Of a stretch of DNA of 64,000 nucleotides, positions 47,464 through 57,009 are shown piece after piece; the first letter of the stretch is position 1; each line of letters begins with the position of its first letter. The DNA is taken from positions 1 to 64,000 of the forward strand of contig JAMFSL010000006.1 of NCBI GenBank assembly GCA_026225275.1. Reading direction: 5' to 3'. The notes beneath the pieces are model-generated. The model was not told the origin of the DNA. It searched no databases and saw only the letters and a list, made by a program, of their open reading frames with translations. The translations under genes and the position numbers were made by a program. This stretch comes from Puia dinghuensis (GTDB lineage Bacteria; Bacteroidota; Bacteroidia; Chitinophagales; Chitinophagaceae).

Positions 47464-48420
47464 AACCTTAGCACCAACCGCCGCCCTGTATTTAGCCAGA
47501 TTGATCAGCAGCACACTGATCAGGATCACCAACAATCCCCCCAGCTGGATCAAAGACAAATGCTCACCGGCAAAAAATACCCCCAGCAGGACCGCCACAA
47601 CCGGATTCACATACGCATGTGTGCTGACCTGCGTGGCAGGCCGTACCTGCAGCAGCCAGGTAAAGGCGCTATACCCTACCAGCGACCCCATCGTCACCAG
47701 ATAGGCAATGGAAAGCCAGGAAGACAAGGGCACTTCCTGCGGACGGAATGACACCCACTCGCGGCTACCCCAGCTCAATAAAATGAAGCATATTCCTGCC
47801 GACATCATTTGCCACCCCGCATTGACCGAATTGGAATTCCCCACAGCCTTGTATTTCGAATACAGCGACCCCGCAGCCCAGGAAATAGCACACAACACCA
47901 GTACAACCAGGGCGACCATCTCGCGGTGACGACCACCCGCAACGGATCCGTCCTGAACGTCACTACCCCAGAGCTTTTCCCCAAATAACATCAACACCCC
48001 GACGGAACCGACCAGCAAACCCACAATCGTAGCCTTACTCCTGAAATTCTCCGCCCATTTCCCTTTGTCCAGCACGACGAACCAGATAGGGCCTGCGGCC
48101 AGAAGGATCGCTGCCAGTGAACTGGAGACGTATTGTTCCGCCCAGATCAGCGCACCATTGCCGCCAACCAGCAACAACAACCCGCTCACAATGGCAGGCC
48201 TGATCACGCGCCAGGAGAAGATCTTTTCTCCGGTGATCACACACCACAACAGCATCAGGATACCCGCGAGAAGATAGCGCAGACACCCTACCAGCATCGG
48301 CGGAATATGCTGAACCGACAATCGGATGAAAAAATAGGTGGAACCCCAGACAAGATAGACAGTAGTAAATGCAGCCGCCACCTTCACCGCTGAAGGCGTC
48401 TGCCCGACAGTAGATGACAT
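47422..48420 (-). CDS. EamA/DMT-family transporter
   Basis: Ten hydrophobic segments; VYLVWGSTYFFIRLSV and SLVGYSAFTWLLQVRPATQVSTHAYVNPVVAVLLGVFFAGEHLS. Confidence 0.93.
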   Translation of the reverse strand: MSSTVGQTPSAVKVAAAFTTVYLVWGSTYFFIRLSVQHIPPMLVGCLRYLLAGILMLLWCVITGEKIFSWRVIRPAIVSGLLLLVGGNGALIWAEQYVSSSLAAILLAAGPIWFVVLDKGKWAENFRSKATIVGLLVGSVGVLMLFGEKLWGSDVQDGSVAGGRHREMVALVVLVLCAISWAAGSLYSKYKAVGNSNSVNAGWQMMSAGICFILLSWGSREWVSFRPQEVPLSSWLSIAYLVTMGSLVGYSAFTWLLQVRPATQVSTHAYVNPVVAVLLGVFFAGEHLSLIQLGGLLVILISVLLINLAKYRAAVGAKVFGERTRERPIYPR

Positions 48421-48424
48421 AAAA

Positions 48425-48901
48425 TTATTTTTTAATGATAGGTATAACTACCTTTTGTTGTTCTTTGATCGTCTCGAGCACGATCGTCGTTTTCGTAGAT
48501 TGTATAGTAGGAATCTTCGCGAATTTGTTCCGCATCAACGCCATCAGTTCCGCCGAATCGGCCGTCCTCACCTTGACCAGCCAGCAATCCTCGCCCGCAA
48601 TAATATGCACCTCCTGCACTTCCTCTATTTTGGCCAATGCTGCCCCCATCTCTCCCCTGTCGAACGCTTCCGAAGTACGGATGAACACGAAGGCCAGCAA
48701 TCTTTGCCCCACTGCGGCCGGATTGATACTCGTCGTATAATGCTGGATCACCTGCTTCTGCTCCAGCTTCTTCACTCGCTCCAGCACAGCGGATGGCGCC
48801 ATCTCCAGCTGCTTGGCCATATCCACATTCGAGATCCGGGCATTCTCCTGCATCAGCCGCAGGATCCGCAGATCGATATTATCCAACGCAAATTCCATCA
48901 T
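48425..48901 (-). CDS. Lrp/AsnC family transcriptional regulator
   Basis: LDNIDLRILRLMQENARISNVDMAKQLEMAPSAVLERVKKLE; EVHIIAGEDCWLVKVRTAD. Confidence 0.95.
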   Translation of the reverse strand: MMEFALDNIDLRILRLMQENARISNVDMAKQLEMAPSAVLERVKKLEQKQVIQHYTTSINPAAVGQRLLAFVFIRTSEAFDRGEMGAALAKIEEVQEVHIIAGEDCWLVKVRTADSAELMALMRNKFAKIPTIQSTKTTIVLETIKEQQKVVIPIIKK

Positions 48902-48926
48902 TATGCTATAAATATACTAATAATTA

Positions 48927-48967
48927 GAATTAAATTCCAAATAAAATTATAAAACAGAATTTAATTC
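48927..48967. promoter_or_regulatory. paired 11-bp near-palindromes GAATTAAATTC and GAATTTAATTC (Lrp/AsnC operator candidate)
   Basis: Copies at 48927-48937 and 48957-48967, exact reverse complements of each other, 30 bp apart, directly upstream of the lrp-like gene. Confidence 0.55.
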
Positions 48968-48993
48968 TGTTAAAACTGCGCCACAGACGCTCC

Positions 48994-50820
48994 TCAGTGC
49001 TCCGCAGCCCCCTGCACTCCATGCTCCGCCTTGAAACGCTTCCGGTTGCTCAGGTACACGATCACCTTATGCTCCAGCCAGTGATGCAGCGGCACCAATA
49101 CTGCCGCGAGCGCGACCTTGATCAACAGAACCTTCCACGGCTCGTCATTCGTCCAGCCCTGGATCTGTTTATCTGTCAGGAGAATAATAAATTCGAAAAG
49201 AAAGATAAAGGACAAAAAACCCAGCGTCCGGATCACAGAAGGCGGTACCGCCAGCCAGCCCATCATGACCAGTGCGATGAACAGCACGACCAGTCCCACG
49301 GTAAAGCCCATATATTGCACATTGTGCCGGTGCTCCCGTGCAAGTTCCTCCTCCCGTGCCTCCCGATCCCGCCGCCTGTTGTCATTATCCACTTCCAGTT
49401 TCAGCAGGTCCGCCTCCCGGGCCAGGCTCCGCAGACTGTCCGCATTCCTGACATATTCCACATGATACACATAAGCCTGCTGATAATCGTGCACTCCCGA
49501 ATAAAGGCTATCCAGATTTTGCGCCGCAGTCTCTATTAACCTCAGGCTACCGGTTGCCTTTCCTATAGCCTCTTCCTTCAGGTAATACTGCGCAGCCCGC
49601 TGCCCATCCAGTTTTTTCCGGTAGAAATAACCTGCATCATCATACAGGGATGCCCTGGCGTAAGGGCTGCCCTTGCTATCCATCTCCCGCTCAGCCTTGT
49701 TGAAATAAAAGCCCGCTGAATCCAGTCTCCCCATTCGCACATAAGCATCCGCGTAACACTGATCGATAAAATAGCGCAGCCCCGCCCGATCTATATAATC
49801 CAGAACCAGCGGATGCACATTCATGTAGGCCATCCCCTTCGCATACTGCTGGCTGTTCAAATACAAACTGAAAATATCGAAATAGGCCTGGATATCTGCC
49901 AGATCATAGTGAATACTATCTCCGATCGCCGCCTCATGTTCATAGGCGCCCAGCGCGATATCATATTCCTTCTTCTCCGCAAACAGTTTCCCTATCTGGC
50001 TATAGTCATTCGCCAGATCGTCGAAATGGCGCATTGTCCGGTCCAGCTCCTCCATCCTTAACGCATAGTCGATCGCCTTATCATCCGAATGAATACTCGC
50101 ATAAAAATAAGAAAGACGTTCCGCCACACACCGTATCAATGGGTCCTTTTTACTTTGTTCCGCCACATCCAAGGCTTTCAGATAATTCCTGAAGGCAGAC
50201 AATTTTTCATTCCTGGCATTATACGAATTACCAAGCGACGCATAAGCCAACACCTTCAGCGAATCATCCTCCCCCTCCTCCGCCAATACAACCGCCTGAT
50301 TACTGTACCCAAGCGCCCGCGCATCATCACCCTGCAGTCGGCACACCCGCGCTAACGCGCAATAACTGTACACCAGACCCGCATCCAGTTTCTCCTCCTG
50401 GGCAATATCTTCTGCCCGGTGAAAATTTTCCATTGCCCGTTCCGGATCACCTGCCTGTCCCCCGTTCTGGGATAACCGCTCGCCATTGCCAATATAAGTC
50501 CTGATCATCAGCATCCTGTCACGGCTCATCTCAGCCGCTTCAACAGCCTGCCGCCCATATGCCTCCGATTGCATACTGTCCTGCCCATAATAATAAGTGG
50601 CCAGTAAAATAAACCACCGAGCCTTCTCAGGCAGTGTCGTCGCATGGGACAGTTCCCGCCGGAGGCTATCCGGCCAATAATCGAATAATATCGCTGAACG
50701 TGTTTTGGGCTGAGCGTGTATTCCCTGGCCCATTAAAAGAAAGGCAACCGGCAGGAACAGGATAAAGTACCCCGGGAACCGGAAGGATAGCCGGCCGATC
50801 CAGGAAGATAAGATGGACAT
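48994..50820 (-). CDS. TPR-repeat protein with C-terminal membrane domain
   Basis: Signal peptide, TPR-like repeats, coiled coil, then YMGFTVGLVVLFIALVMMGWLAV...TLGFLSFIFLFEFIILLT...LLIKVALAAVLVPLHHWLEHKV. No kinase or DNA-binding domain seen. Confidence 0.8.
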   Translation of the reverse strand: MSILSSWIGRLSFRFPGYFILFLPVAFLLMGQGIHAQPKTRSAILFDYWPDSLRRELSHATTLPEKARWFILLATYYYGQDSMQSEAYGRQAVEAAEMSRDRMLMIRTYIGNGERLSQNGGQAGDPERAMENFHRAEDIAQEEKLDAGLVYSYCALARVCRLQGDDARALGYSNQAVVLAEEGEDDSLKVLAYASLGNSYNARNEKLSAFRNYLKALDVAEQSKKDPLIRCVAERLSYFYASIHSDDKAIDYALRMEELDRTMRHFDDLANDYSQIGKLFAEKKEYDIALGAYEHEAAIGDSIHYDLADIQAYFDIFSLYLNSQQYAKGMAYMNVHPLVLDYIDRAGLRYFIDQCYADAYVRMGRLDSAGFYFNKAEREMDSKGSPYARASLYDDAGYFYRKKLDGQRAAQYYLKEEAIGKATGSLRLIETAAQNLDSLYSGVHDYQQAYVYHVEYVRNADSLRSLAREADLLKLEVDNDNRRRDREAREEELAREHRHNVQYMGFTVGLVVLFIALVMMGWLAVPPSVIRTLGFLSFIFLFEFIILLTDKQIQGWTNDEPWKVLLIKVALAAVLVPLHHWLEHKVIVYLSNRKRFKAEHGVQGAAEH

Positions 50821-50898
50821 AGTATATTTTTTTTCAATAAACGATTAAAGATACTAAAACCATCTTTTATGCAACGGATGCCCGGTAAAAGACAAAAC

Positions 50899-51114
50899 TC
50901 AGGAGCTTCGCGTAGGAATAAGCAGCTCCCTGATGTCCACATCAAGCGCCAACGCAATCTCCCGCAACAGTTTTAATGTAGGCTGAAATTCATTGTTGCA
51001 AATCCGCGTAACGCTGTTGGGCGCTATGCCTACTCTGATCGCCAGGTCTTTATGCGATATATCTTTTTCTGCTAAGACAGCCTTGATCCTGTTAATTTTA
51101 ATCTTTTTTTCCAT
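50899..51114 (-). CDS. XRE-family helix-turn-helix regulator
   Basis: IKAVLAEKDISHKDLAIRVGIAPNSVTRICNNEFQPTLKLLREIALALDVDIRELL. Start chosen at MEKKIKINR. Confidence 0.9.
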   Translation of the reverse strand: MEKKIKINRIKAVLAEKDISHKDLAIRVGIAPNSVTRICNNEFQPTLKLLREIALALDVDIRELLIPTRSS

Positions 51115-51485
51115 TTCTTCTGGCAGTTTGAGGGGCAAGACAATTTAGGCTATTTCTGGTATAACCAACACGCAAAAGCGAAGATAAGCTTCTATGAATC
51201 AACGCCTTCCAAATTTAAGAAATACGTTATGCGTATTTTTCAATCAGTACAAGGTATCATAAAATGATTTTTACGTATCTTACGATCGACACAAAAATTT
51301 GGTTAAGGCTCTGGGATTTTATTACACTTCTATCAGGGGAGGGCCCCGCTTTCCCCTGATCTCTTTCCATTATCATCGCAGCAAAAAATCGGCCCGGCAG
51401 CGATGCCCCTGGAAGGCCTTTGTCCGGATAGGGCTGATAGGCCCGGCAAAATTGCTTAAAATCTTTCGCCTTTCTTCCTAATAAT

Positions 51486-51515
51486 AAGATTAGTAGCCCG
51501 AACAAGATTAGTAGC
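51486..51515. promoter_or_regulatory. direct repeat AAGATTAGTAGC x2, 18-bp period, upstream of araB
   Basis: 51486-51497 and 51504-51515, followed by AATCTAAT, a partly inverted copy. Confidence 0.4.
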
Positions 51516-51627
51516 TCACAAATCTAATGCAGATCCCCCGACTATTATACTCTCAAAATATTTTTTTACAACCGAAGAAATAAATGTTATTTTGACGGAT
51601 ATTAATTGCATCTTATATAATAGCAAT

Positions 51628-53277
51628 ATGCAAAAAGAGAACTTTGTACTCGGCGTAGATTATGGAACAGATTCCGTCCGCTCACTCCTCGTCAACGCCG
51701 CCGACGGCGCCGAAATCGCCTCAGCCGTCTTTTACTATCCACGCTGGAAAGACGGCCTGTATTGCAAGCCTTCGGAAAACCGCTTCCGCCAGCATCCCCT
51801 CGATTATATTGAAGGTCTGGAACAGACCATCCGCGCCTGCCTCGCTCAGGCCGGCCCCGCCGCAGCCCGCAACGTAGCGGCTATCTCCATCGATACTACC
51901 GGATCTACCCCCGTCGCCGTAGACGAGACGGGTACCCCGCTGGGACTACTGCCAGAATTCAGCGACAATCCCAACGCCCTTTTCGTGCTGTGGAAAGACC
52001 ATACCGCCGTAGGAGAAGCTACCGCCATCAATGCCCATGCCGCCACTTTGCCTACTAACTATCTGCAGTTCGTCGGAGGCATCTATTCCTCCGAATGGTT
52101 CTGGGCCAAATTACTGCACATCCTGCGTGCCGACCCTGCTGTCAGGGCAGCCTGCTATTCCTGGGTTGAACACTGCGACTGGATACCCTTTCTGCTGACC
52201 GGCGGCCACCATGTGTCTGAAATGAAAAGAGGCGTCTGCGCAGCCGGCCATAAGGCCCTTTGGGCAAAAGACTTTAGCGCAGGAGGCTTCCCCCCCGATA
52301 GCTTCTTCTCCTCTCTGGACCCATTACTCAAGGGCTTTACGTCCCGTTTATATACTGAGACTTATACTTCCGATCAATCCGCAGGCACTCTCTGTCCCGA
52401 ATGGGCCAGCCGTCTCGGCCTTTCCACCAACGTCATCATCGGCGTAGGCGCCTTCGATGCTCACATGGGCGCCGTCGGCGGCCAGATCGAACCCTATCAC
52501 CTCAGCAAGGTCATGGGCACCTCCACCTGCGATATGCTCGTCGCCCCCCTCCACGAAGTGGAAGGCCGCCTCATCAAAGGTATCTGCGGGCAGGTACCCG
52601 GTTCGGTCATCCCCGGCATGATGGGTATGGAAGCCGGCCAGTCCGCATTCGGGGACGCCTACGCCTGGTTCAGAGATCTCCTGTCCTGGCCCTTGCAGCA
52701 GCTACTGCCCTCGGAGTCCGGTATCATCGACCGTATCATCCCTGAACTCGGCCGCCAGGCTGCTGCCCTCGAGCCCGGCCCACAGGACGAACTGGCCCTC
52801 GACTGGTTCAACGGCCGCCGTACCCCCGATGCCAATCAATGGCTCAAAGGAGCCATCACCGGCCTAGACCTGGGTAGCGATGCCCCACGGTTGTTCCGCG
52901 CTATCGTCGAAGCAACCTGCTTCGGCGCCCGGGCCATCGTCGACCGCTTTACCGAAGAAGGCGTCCCCATCCGCGGCCTCATCGGTCTCGGTGGCGTAGC
53001 CAAAAAATCCCCCTTCATCATGCAAATGATGGCGGACGTCATGGACAGACCCATTCGCATCCATGCTTCAGAACAAACCTGCGCCCTCGGCGCTGCCATG
53101 TTCGCAGCCACTGCCGCCGGCCTCTATCCGAAAGTAGAAGATGCCATGGCCGCCATCGGCCAGGGTTTCGACACCACCTATACGCCTGACTCCAATCGCG
53201 CGGCCATCTATGCCGGCCGCCTCCGCGACTATCAGGCATTAGGACAATTTATCCAATCGACAACCAAAGAAAAATGA
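51628..53277 (+). CDS. araB: ribulokinase
   Basis: VLGVDYGTDSVRSLLVNAADG, ISIDTTGSTPVAVDETGTPL, GVGAFDAHMGAVGGQIEPYHLSKVMGTSTCDM. Start chosen at MQKENFVLG. Confidence 0.97.
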   Translation: MQKENFVLGVDYGTDSVRSLLVNAADGAEIASAVFYYPRWKDGLYCKPSENRFRQHPLDYIEGLEQTIRACLAQAGPAAARNVAAISIDTTGSTPVAVDETGTPLGLLPEFSDNPNALFVLWKDHTAVGEATAINAHAATLPTNYLQFVGGIYSSEWFWAKLLHILRADPAVRAACYSWVEHCDWIPFLLTGGHHVSEMKRGVCAAGHKALWAKDFSAGGFPPDSFFSSLDPLLKGFTSRLYTETYTSDQSAGTLCPEWASRLGLSTNVIIGVGAFDAHMGAVGGQIEPYHLSKVMGTSTCDMLVAPLHEVEGRLIKGICGQVPGSVIPGMMGMEAGQSAFGDAYAWFRDLLSWPLQQLLPSESGIIDRIIPELGRQAAALEPGPQDELALDWFNGRRTPDANQWLKGAITGLDLGSDAPRLFRAIVEATCFGARAIVDRFTEEGVPIRGLIGLGGVAKKSPFIMQMMADVMDRPIRIHASEQTCALGAAMFAATAAGLYPKVEDAMAAIGQGFDTTYTPDSNRAAIYAGRLRDYQALGQFIQSTTKEK

Positions 53278-53972
53278 GTAAATACACCCACATCCAGGAG
53301 GAAGCCTATGAAGCCAACCGGCAACTGCCAAAGCTCGGCCTGGTCCTCTTCACCTTCGGCAACGTCAGCGCCGCCGACCGCGACCTCGGCGTTTTCGCCA
53401 TCAAACCCAGCGGCGTTCCTTATGAAGACCTTTCACCTGAAAAAATGGTCATCGCAGACTTCGAAGGAAAAACCGTCAAGGGCAAACTACGGCCGTCCTC
53501 AGATACATTGACCCACGCCGTTCTCTACAAACATTGGGAAAAGATCGGCGGCATCGCCCATACCCACTCCACCTACGCAACAGCGTGGGCTCAGTCGCAA
53601 CGGGATATTCCCATCTTCGGGACAACCCATGCCGACCATAACACAGTCGACATCCCCTGCGCCCCTCCCATGAATGACGAGATGATCCGGGGTGACTACG
53701 AATACCAGACAGGATTTCAAATCATGAACGTCTTCCGCGATAAAAAACTCGACTACAAAGAAGTGGAAATGGTCCTGGTCGGAAATCACGCTCCCTTCAC
53801 CTGGGGCAAATCAGCGGAAAAGGCAGTCTACAACTCTGCCGTGCTGGAATCCATCGCGCAGATGGCCTACCTCACCATGCAGATCGACGTCAACGCCCCC
53901 AGGCTAAAAGACGCGCTGATCAATAAACACTATCAACGCAAACACGGCCCCAACTCTTATTACGGACAATAA
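53274..53972 (+). CDS. araD: L-ribulose-5-phosphate 4-epimerase
   Basis: [72 protein letters not shown] overlap with araB. Confidence 0.97.
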   Translation: MSKYTHIQEEAYEANRQLPKLGLVLFTFGNVSAADRDLGVFAIKPSGVPYEDLSPEKMVIADFEGKTVKGKLRPSSDTLTHAVLYKHWEKIGGIAHTHSTYATAWAQSQRDIPIFGTTHADHNTVDIPCAPPMNDEMIRGDYEYQTGFQIMNVFRDKKLDYKEVEMVLVGNHAPFTWGKSAEKAVYNSAVLESIAQMAYLTMQIDVNAPRLKDALINKHYQRKHGPNSYYGQ

Positions 53973-53988
53973 TCACCAACCAGTTAAT

Positions 53989-55485
53989 ATGGACTTAAAA
54001 AAATTCGAGGTCTGGTTCGTCACCGGCAGCCAACACCTCTACGGAGAAGAAACCTTACAACAAGTAGCACAACATTCCCAGACGATTGCATCGGCACTCA
54101 ACAGCGCCGCGCAAATTCCCGTTAAGGTCGTGTACAAACCCACCGTCAAGTCACCGGAAGAGATCTACCAAATCTGCCAGGAGGCCAACATGACCGCCAA
54201 CTGCATCGGCATCATCGCCTGGATGCACACCTTCTCCCCCGCCAAAATGTGGATCGGCGGCCTGAGAGTGCTGCAAAAACCACTGGTACATCTGCACACC
54301 CAGTTCAATCGCGATATCCCCTGGAAGGACATCGATATGGATTTCATGAACCTCAACCAGAGCGCCCATGGCGACAGGGAATTCGGCTTCATCATGAGCC
54401 GCATGCGCCTCGACCGCAGGGTCATCACCGGCCACTGGAAAGACCCGGAAACCCTCGAATCCCTCAACACCTGGGCCCGCGCCGCCGCCGGCTGGCATGA
54501 CTGGCAGGGCGCTAAATTCGCTCGCTTCGGTGACAATATGCGCCAGGTGGCCGTCACAGAAGGCGATAAGGTCGAAGCAGAGCTACAATTCGGCTACTCG
54601 GTCAACACTTACGGCATCGGCGACCTCGTAAAAGTCATCAACGATACCACCGACACCGCAGTCGATAAACTCGTCAAAGAATATGACGAGACCTACACGC
54701 TTGCCCCTTCCCTCCGTAAAGGCGCCGCCGCTCATTCCTCACTGCGCGATGCAGCCAGGATCGAATTGGGCCTCCGCCACTTCCTGCAGGACGGCGGCTT
54801 CAAGGGCTTCACCGATACCTTCGAAGACCTCCACGGCATGACGCAGTTGCCGGGCATCGCCGCCCAACGTCTCATGGGCAGCGGTTATGGATTCGCGGGA
54901 GAAGGGGACTGGAAGACAGCTGCACTCGTGCGCGCCATGAAAGTCATGGGGTCCGGGCTCCAGGGCGGCAACTCCTTCATGGAAGACTACACCTACCATT
55001 TCGAACCCGGCAATAACCTCGTTCTCGGCGCTCACATGCTGGAGATCTGCGAGTCGATCGCCGACGGCAAGCCGTCCTGCGAAATCCATCCCCTTGGAAT
55101 CGGCGGAAAAGCGGATCCTGTCCGACTGGTCTTCAACTCCGCCGCCGGCCCCGCCCTCAATGCCTCGATCGTCGACATGGGCAACCGCTTCCGGCTCATC
55201 GTCAACGAAGTGCAGGCTGTAACCCCAGCCCATCCTTTACCCAAACTGCCCGTCGCACGCGTCCTCTGGCAACCTTATCCCGACATGCGGACGGGCTGCT
55301 CGGCCTGGATCATCGCCGGCGGCGCCCACCATACCTGCTATAGCCAGAACCTCACTACCGGCCACCTGCGCGATTTCGCCGACATGGCCGGCATTGAACT
55401 GGCCCACATCGGGAAACATACAGAACTGTATAGGTTCAGGGACGAATTGCGATGGAATGAGGCATATTATCAATTGAAAAAATAG
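53989..55485 (+). CDS. araA: L-arabinose isomerase
   Basis: [85 protein letters not shown]. Confidence 0.98.
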   Translation: MDLKKFEVWFVTGSQHLYGEETLQQVAQHSQTIASALNSAAQIPVKVVYKPTVKSPEEIYQICQEANMTANCIGIIAWMHTFSPAKMWIGGLRVLQKPLVHLHTQFNRDIPWKDIDMDFMNLNQSAHGDREFGFIMSRMRLDRRVITGHWKDPETLESLNTWARAAAGWHDWQGAKFARFGDNMRQVAVTEGDKVEAELQFGYSVNTYGIGDLVKVINDTTDTAVDKLVKEYDETYTLAPSLRKGAAAHSSLRDAARIELGLRHFLQDGGFKGFTDTFEDLHGMTQLPGIAAQRLMGSGYGFAGEGDWKTAALVRAMKVMGSGLQGGNSFMEDYTYHFEPGNNLVLGAHMLEICESIADGKPSCEIHPLGIGGKADPVRLVFNSAAGPALNASIVDMGNRFRLIVNEVQAVTPAHPLPKLPVARVLWQPYPDMRTGCSAWIIAGGAHHTCYSQNLTTGHLRDFADMAGIELAHIGKHTELYRFRDELRWNEAYYQLKK

Positions 55486-55550
55486 CCGAAATGTACTACA
55501 TTCACTAACCTATTGAAATATCACCTTCGTAAAAAACCTATTCGCATTCC

Positions 55551-56258
55551 ATGAATCGCTACCCGGGAGAAACCCGCACACTTATCGCCGTCGACTGTAT
55601 TATTTTCGGCTTCGACGGCAGTGCTATCAAGCTATTGCTCATCCAGAGAGGACTCAAACCGGAGAAAGGCAAGTGGAGCCTCATGGGCGGCTTCCTGCAA
55701 CCCGACGAAGACCTGCAACAGGCCGCCGACCGCGTCCTTAAAAAACTCACCGGCCTGGAAGGAGTCTACATGGAACAGATGAAGGCCTTCGGTGACCCCA
55801 ATCGCGACCCCGTAGAGAGAACCCTTAGCGTCGCCTATTTCGCCCTCATCGATATCCATCGGTACGAAAAACAACTCAGCGCCGACTACCACGCCGAATG
55901 GTTTCACGTCAATTCGATGCCGGAACTCGTCTTCGATCACAATGAAATGGTCGAGATAGCCAAAAAACAACTCCGCTACAAAGCCGCCCTCCACCCCATC
56001 CTCTTCGAACTGCTCCCCCCACGATTCACTATCCCCCAGCTGCAAATGCTCTACGAAGGCATCTACGGTACGAATTTCGACAATCGCAACTTTAGCCGTA
56101 AAGTGCTGTCCACCGAATTACTCATCAAACAAAAAGAAAAGGATAAATCCGGCTCCAAAAAAGGCGCCTACTTCTACCGGCTGGATAAAAGGAAGTACAA
56201 AGCCAATTTCCACGCCTTCCTCAATTTTATACCCAACCCGGACAAACTCCTGCTCTAA
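55551..56258 (+). CDS. Nudix-fold transcriptional regulator, AraR-like
   Basis: VDCIIFGFDGSAIKLLLIQRGLKPEKGKWSLMGGFLQPDEDLQQAADRVLKKLTGL with C-terminal winged-helix region; directly downstream of araBDA. Confidence 0.85.
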   Translation: MNRYPGETRTLIAVDCIIFGFDGSAIKLLLIQRGLKPEKGKWSLMGGFLQPDEDLQQAADRVLKKLTGLEGVYMEQMKAFGDPNRDPVERTLSVAYFALIDIHRYEKQLSADYHAEWFHVNSMPELVFDHNEMVEIAKKQLRYKAALHPILFELLPPRFTIPQLQMLYEGIYGTNFDNRNFSRKVLSTELLIKQKEKDKSGSKKGAYFYRLDKRKYKANFHAFLNFIPNPDKLLL

Positions 56259-56285
56259 ACAGCCAAATGCGTACGAAATACACAT

Positions 56286-56516
56286 CTCTGCCCTGCCCGA
56301 CCACAAAGCTGTCCTTAGAGCTTCGGCAAGGCTTCGTCCCTCGCCTTCCCTCGCTCGTACCCTTCGGTTCCCTCGCTCGTACCCTTCGGTTCCCTCGCTC
56401 GTACCCTTCGGTTCCCTCGGGTATTTCGGACGTGACCCCTCCATCCCACCGCACGGAGCTGGCGCTTCTAATATCGACCGGTCCCTCGCCCGGTCTCTTC
56501 TCGAACGTCCTCTTGC
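56286..56516. repeat. dispersed intergenic repeat, copy C, with internal 22-bp tandem array
   Basis: Shares 5' block with copy B and 3' block ctcgaacgtcctctt with copy A; contains TTCCCTCGCTCGTACCCTTCGG x3 plus a partial copy. Confidence 0.75.
56346..56420. repeat. tandem repeat, 22-bp unit TTCCCTCGCTCGTACCCTTCGG, 3 full copies plus partial
   Basis: Exact units at 56346-56367, 56368-56389, 56390-56411; partial TTCCCTCGG at 56412-56420. Confidence 0.95.
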
Positions 56517-56650
56517 CCGTAATTAGTTACTTAGTAACGCGCAAAACTTGCATTTTCCAACGAGAATAGTACATTTGACAGTTATCTGACCCGACAACAC
56601 TTCCAACTTCATTTATATTTTTAGTTTTGAATGGTCACAAGTCGTGACGC

Positions 56651-56672
56651 GAGGGGAATGTCTATTCCCCTC
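56651..56672 (+). terminator. hairpin GAGGGGAAT-GTCT-ATTCCCCTC with T-rich tail
   Basis: Perfect 9-bp stem followed by TTTCATTTTTT in the long gap upstream of the TonB receptor. Confidence 0.7.
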
Positions 56673-56844
56673 TTTCATTTTTTATCCCCACACATCGCAG
56701 TCGCTCTATTCTCAAAAAGCCCCCCAAACCTCCCCCATCCGCCCCCTCCTCTCCCGACCCGAAATCTCTCATTTTCCATCTCCCCATCCCTCGCTCTTAC
56801 CCCCTGACGCTAACCACTCGAATCGCTGAAACCCGCGCCAGTCC

Positions 56845-56869
56845 AATTCTGAAGCGCATCTTCAGAATT
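56845..56869 (+). terminator. hairpin AATTCTGAAG-CGCAT-CTTCAGAATT
   Basis: Perfect 10-bp stem followed by ATAAGATAATTTTTTT; terminator or leader structure. Confidence 0.5.
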
Positions 56870-57009
56870 ATAAGATAATTTTTTTATGTGACTTAAATAA
56901 GAGTCAAACGTTACCAAATCGTTACGCTACCATTATCATAAGATTACCAATCACCGAACACGACATTCCGTTTCTCCCACCAACTAGTTTTGCCGAAAAT
57001 CTTTTCAAA

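Noticed and set aside
47199-47477. Minus-strand ORF in repeat copy B (RGNRRVRAREGEGRTRV...) and the similar ORF at 56118-56454 as a possible small protein family
   Set aside because: The shared peptide comes from the 22-bp DNA repeat read in frame; the nucleotide repeat explains it better than coding selection.
51257-51505. Small ORFs on both strands upstream of araB (82 aa minus, 60 aa plus) and a 9-bp hairpin at 51332-51360
   Set aside because: No recognisable domain and mutually overlapping. Kept only as intergenic sequence; possibly a degraded fragment, but not supportable from the sequence alone.
56346-56420. Possible CRISPR array
   Set aside because: The 22-bp units are directly contiguous with no spacers and no cas genes are present; it is a simple tandem repeat.
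56644-56829. 61-aa ORF in the pyrimidine-rich gap
   Set aside because: Pro/Ser-rich low-complexity translation of a CT-rich tract; no start context or homology cue.
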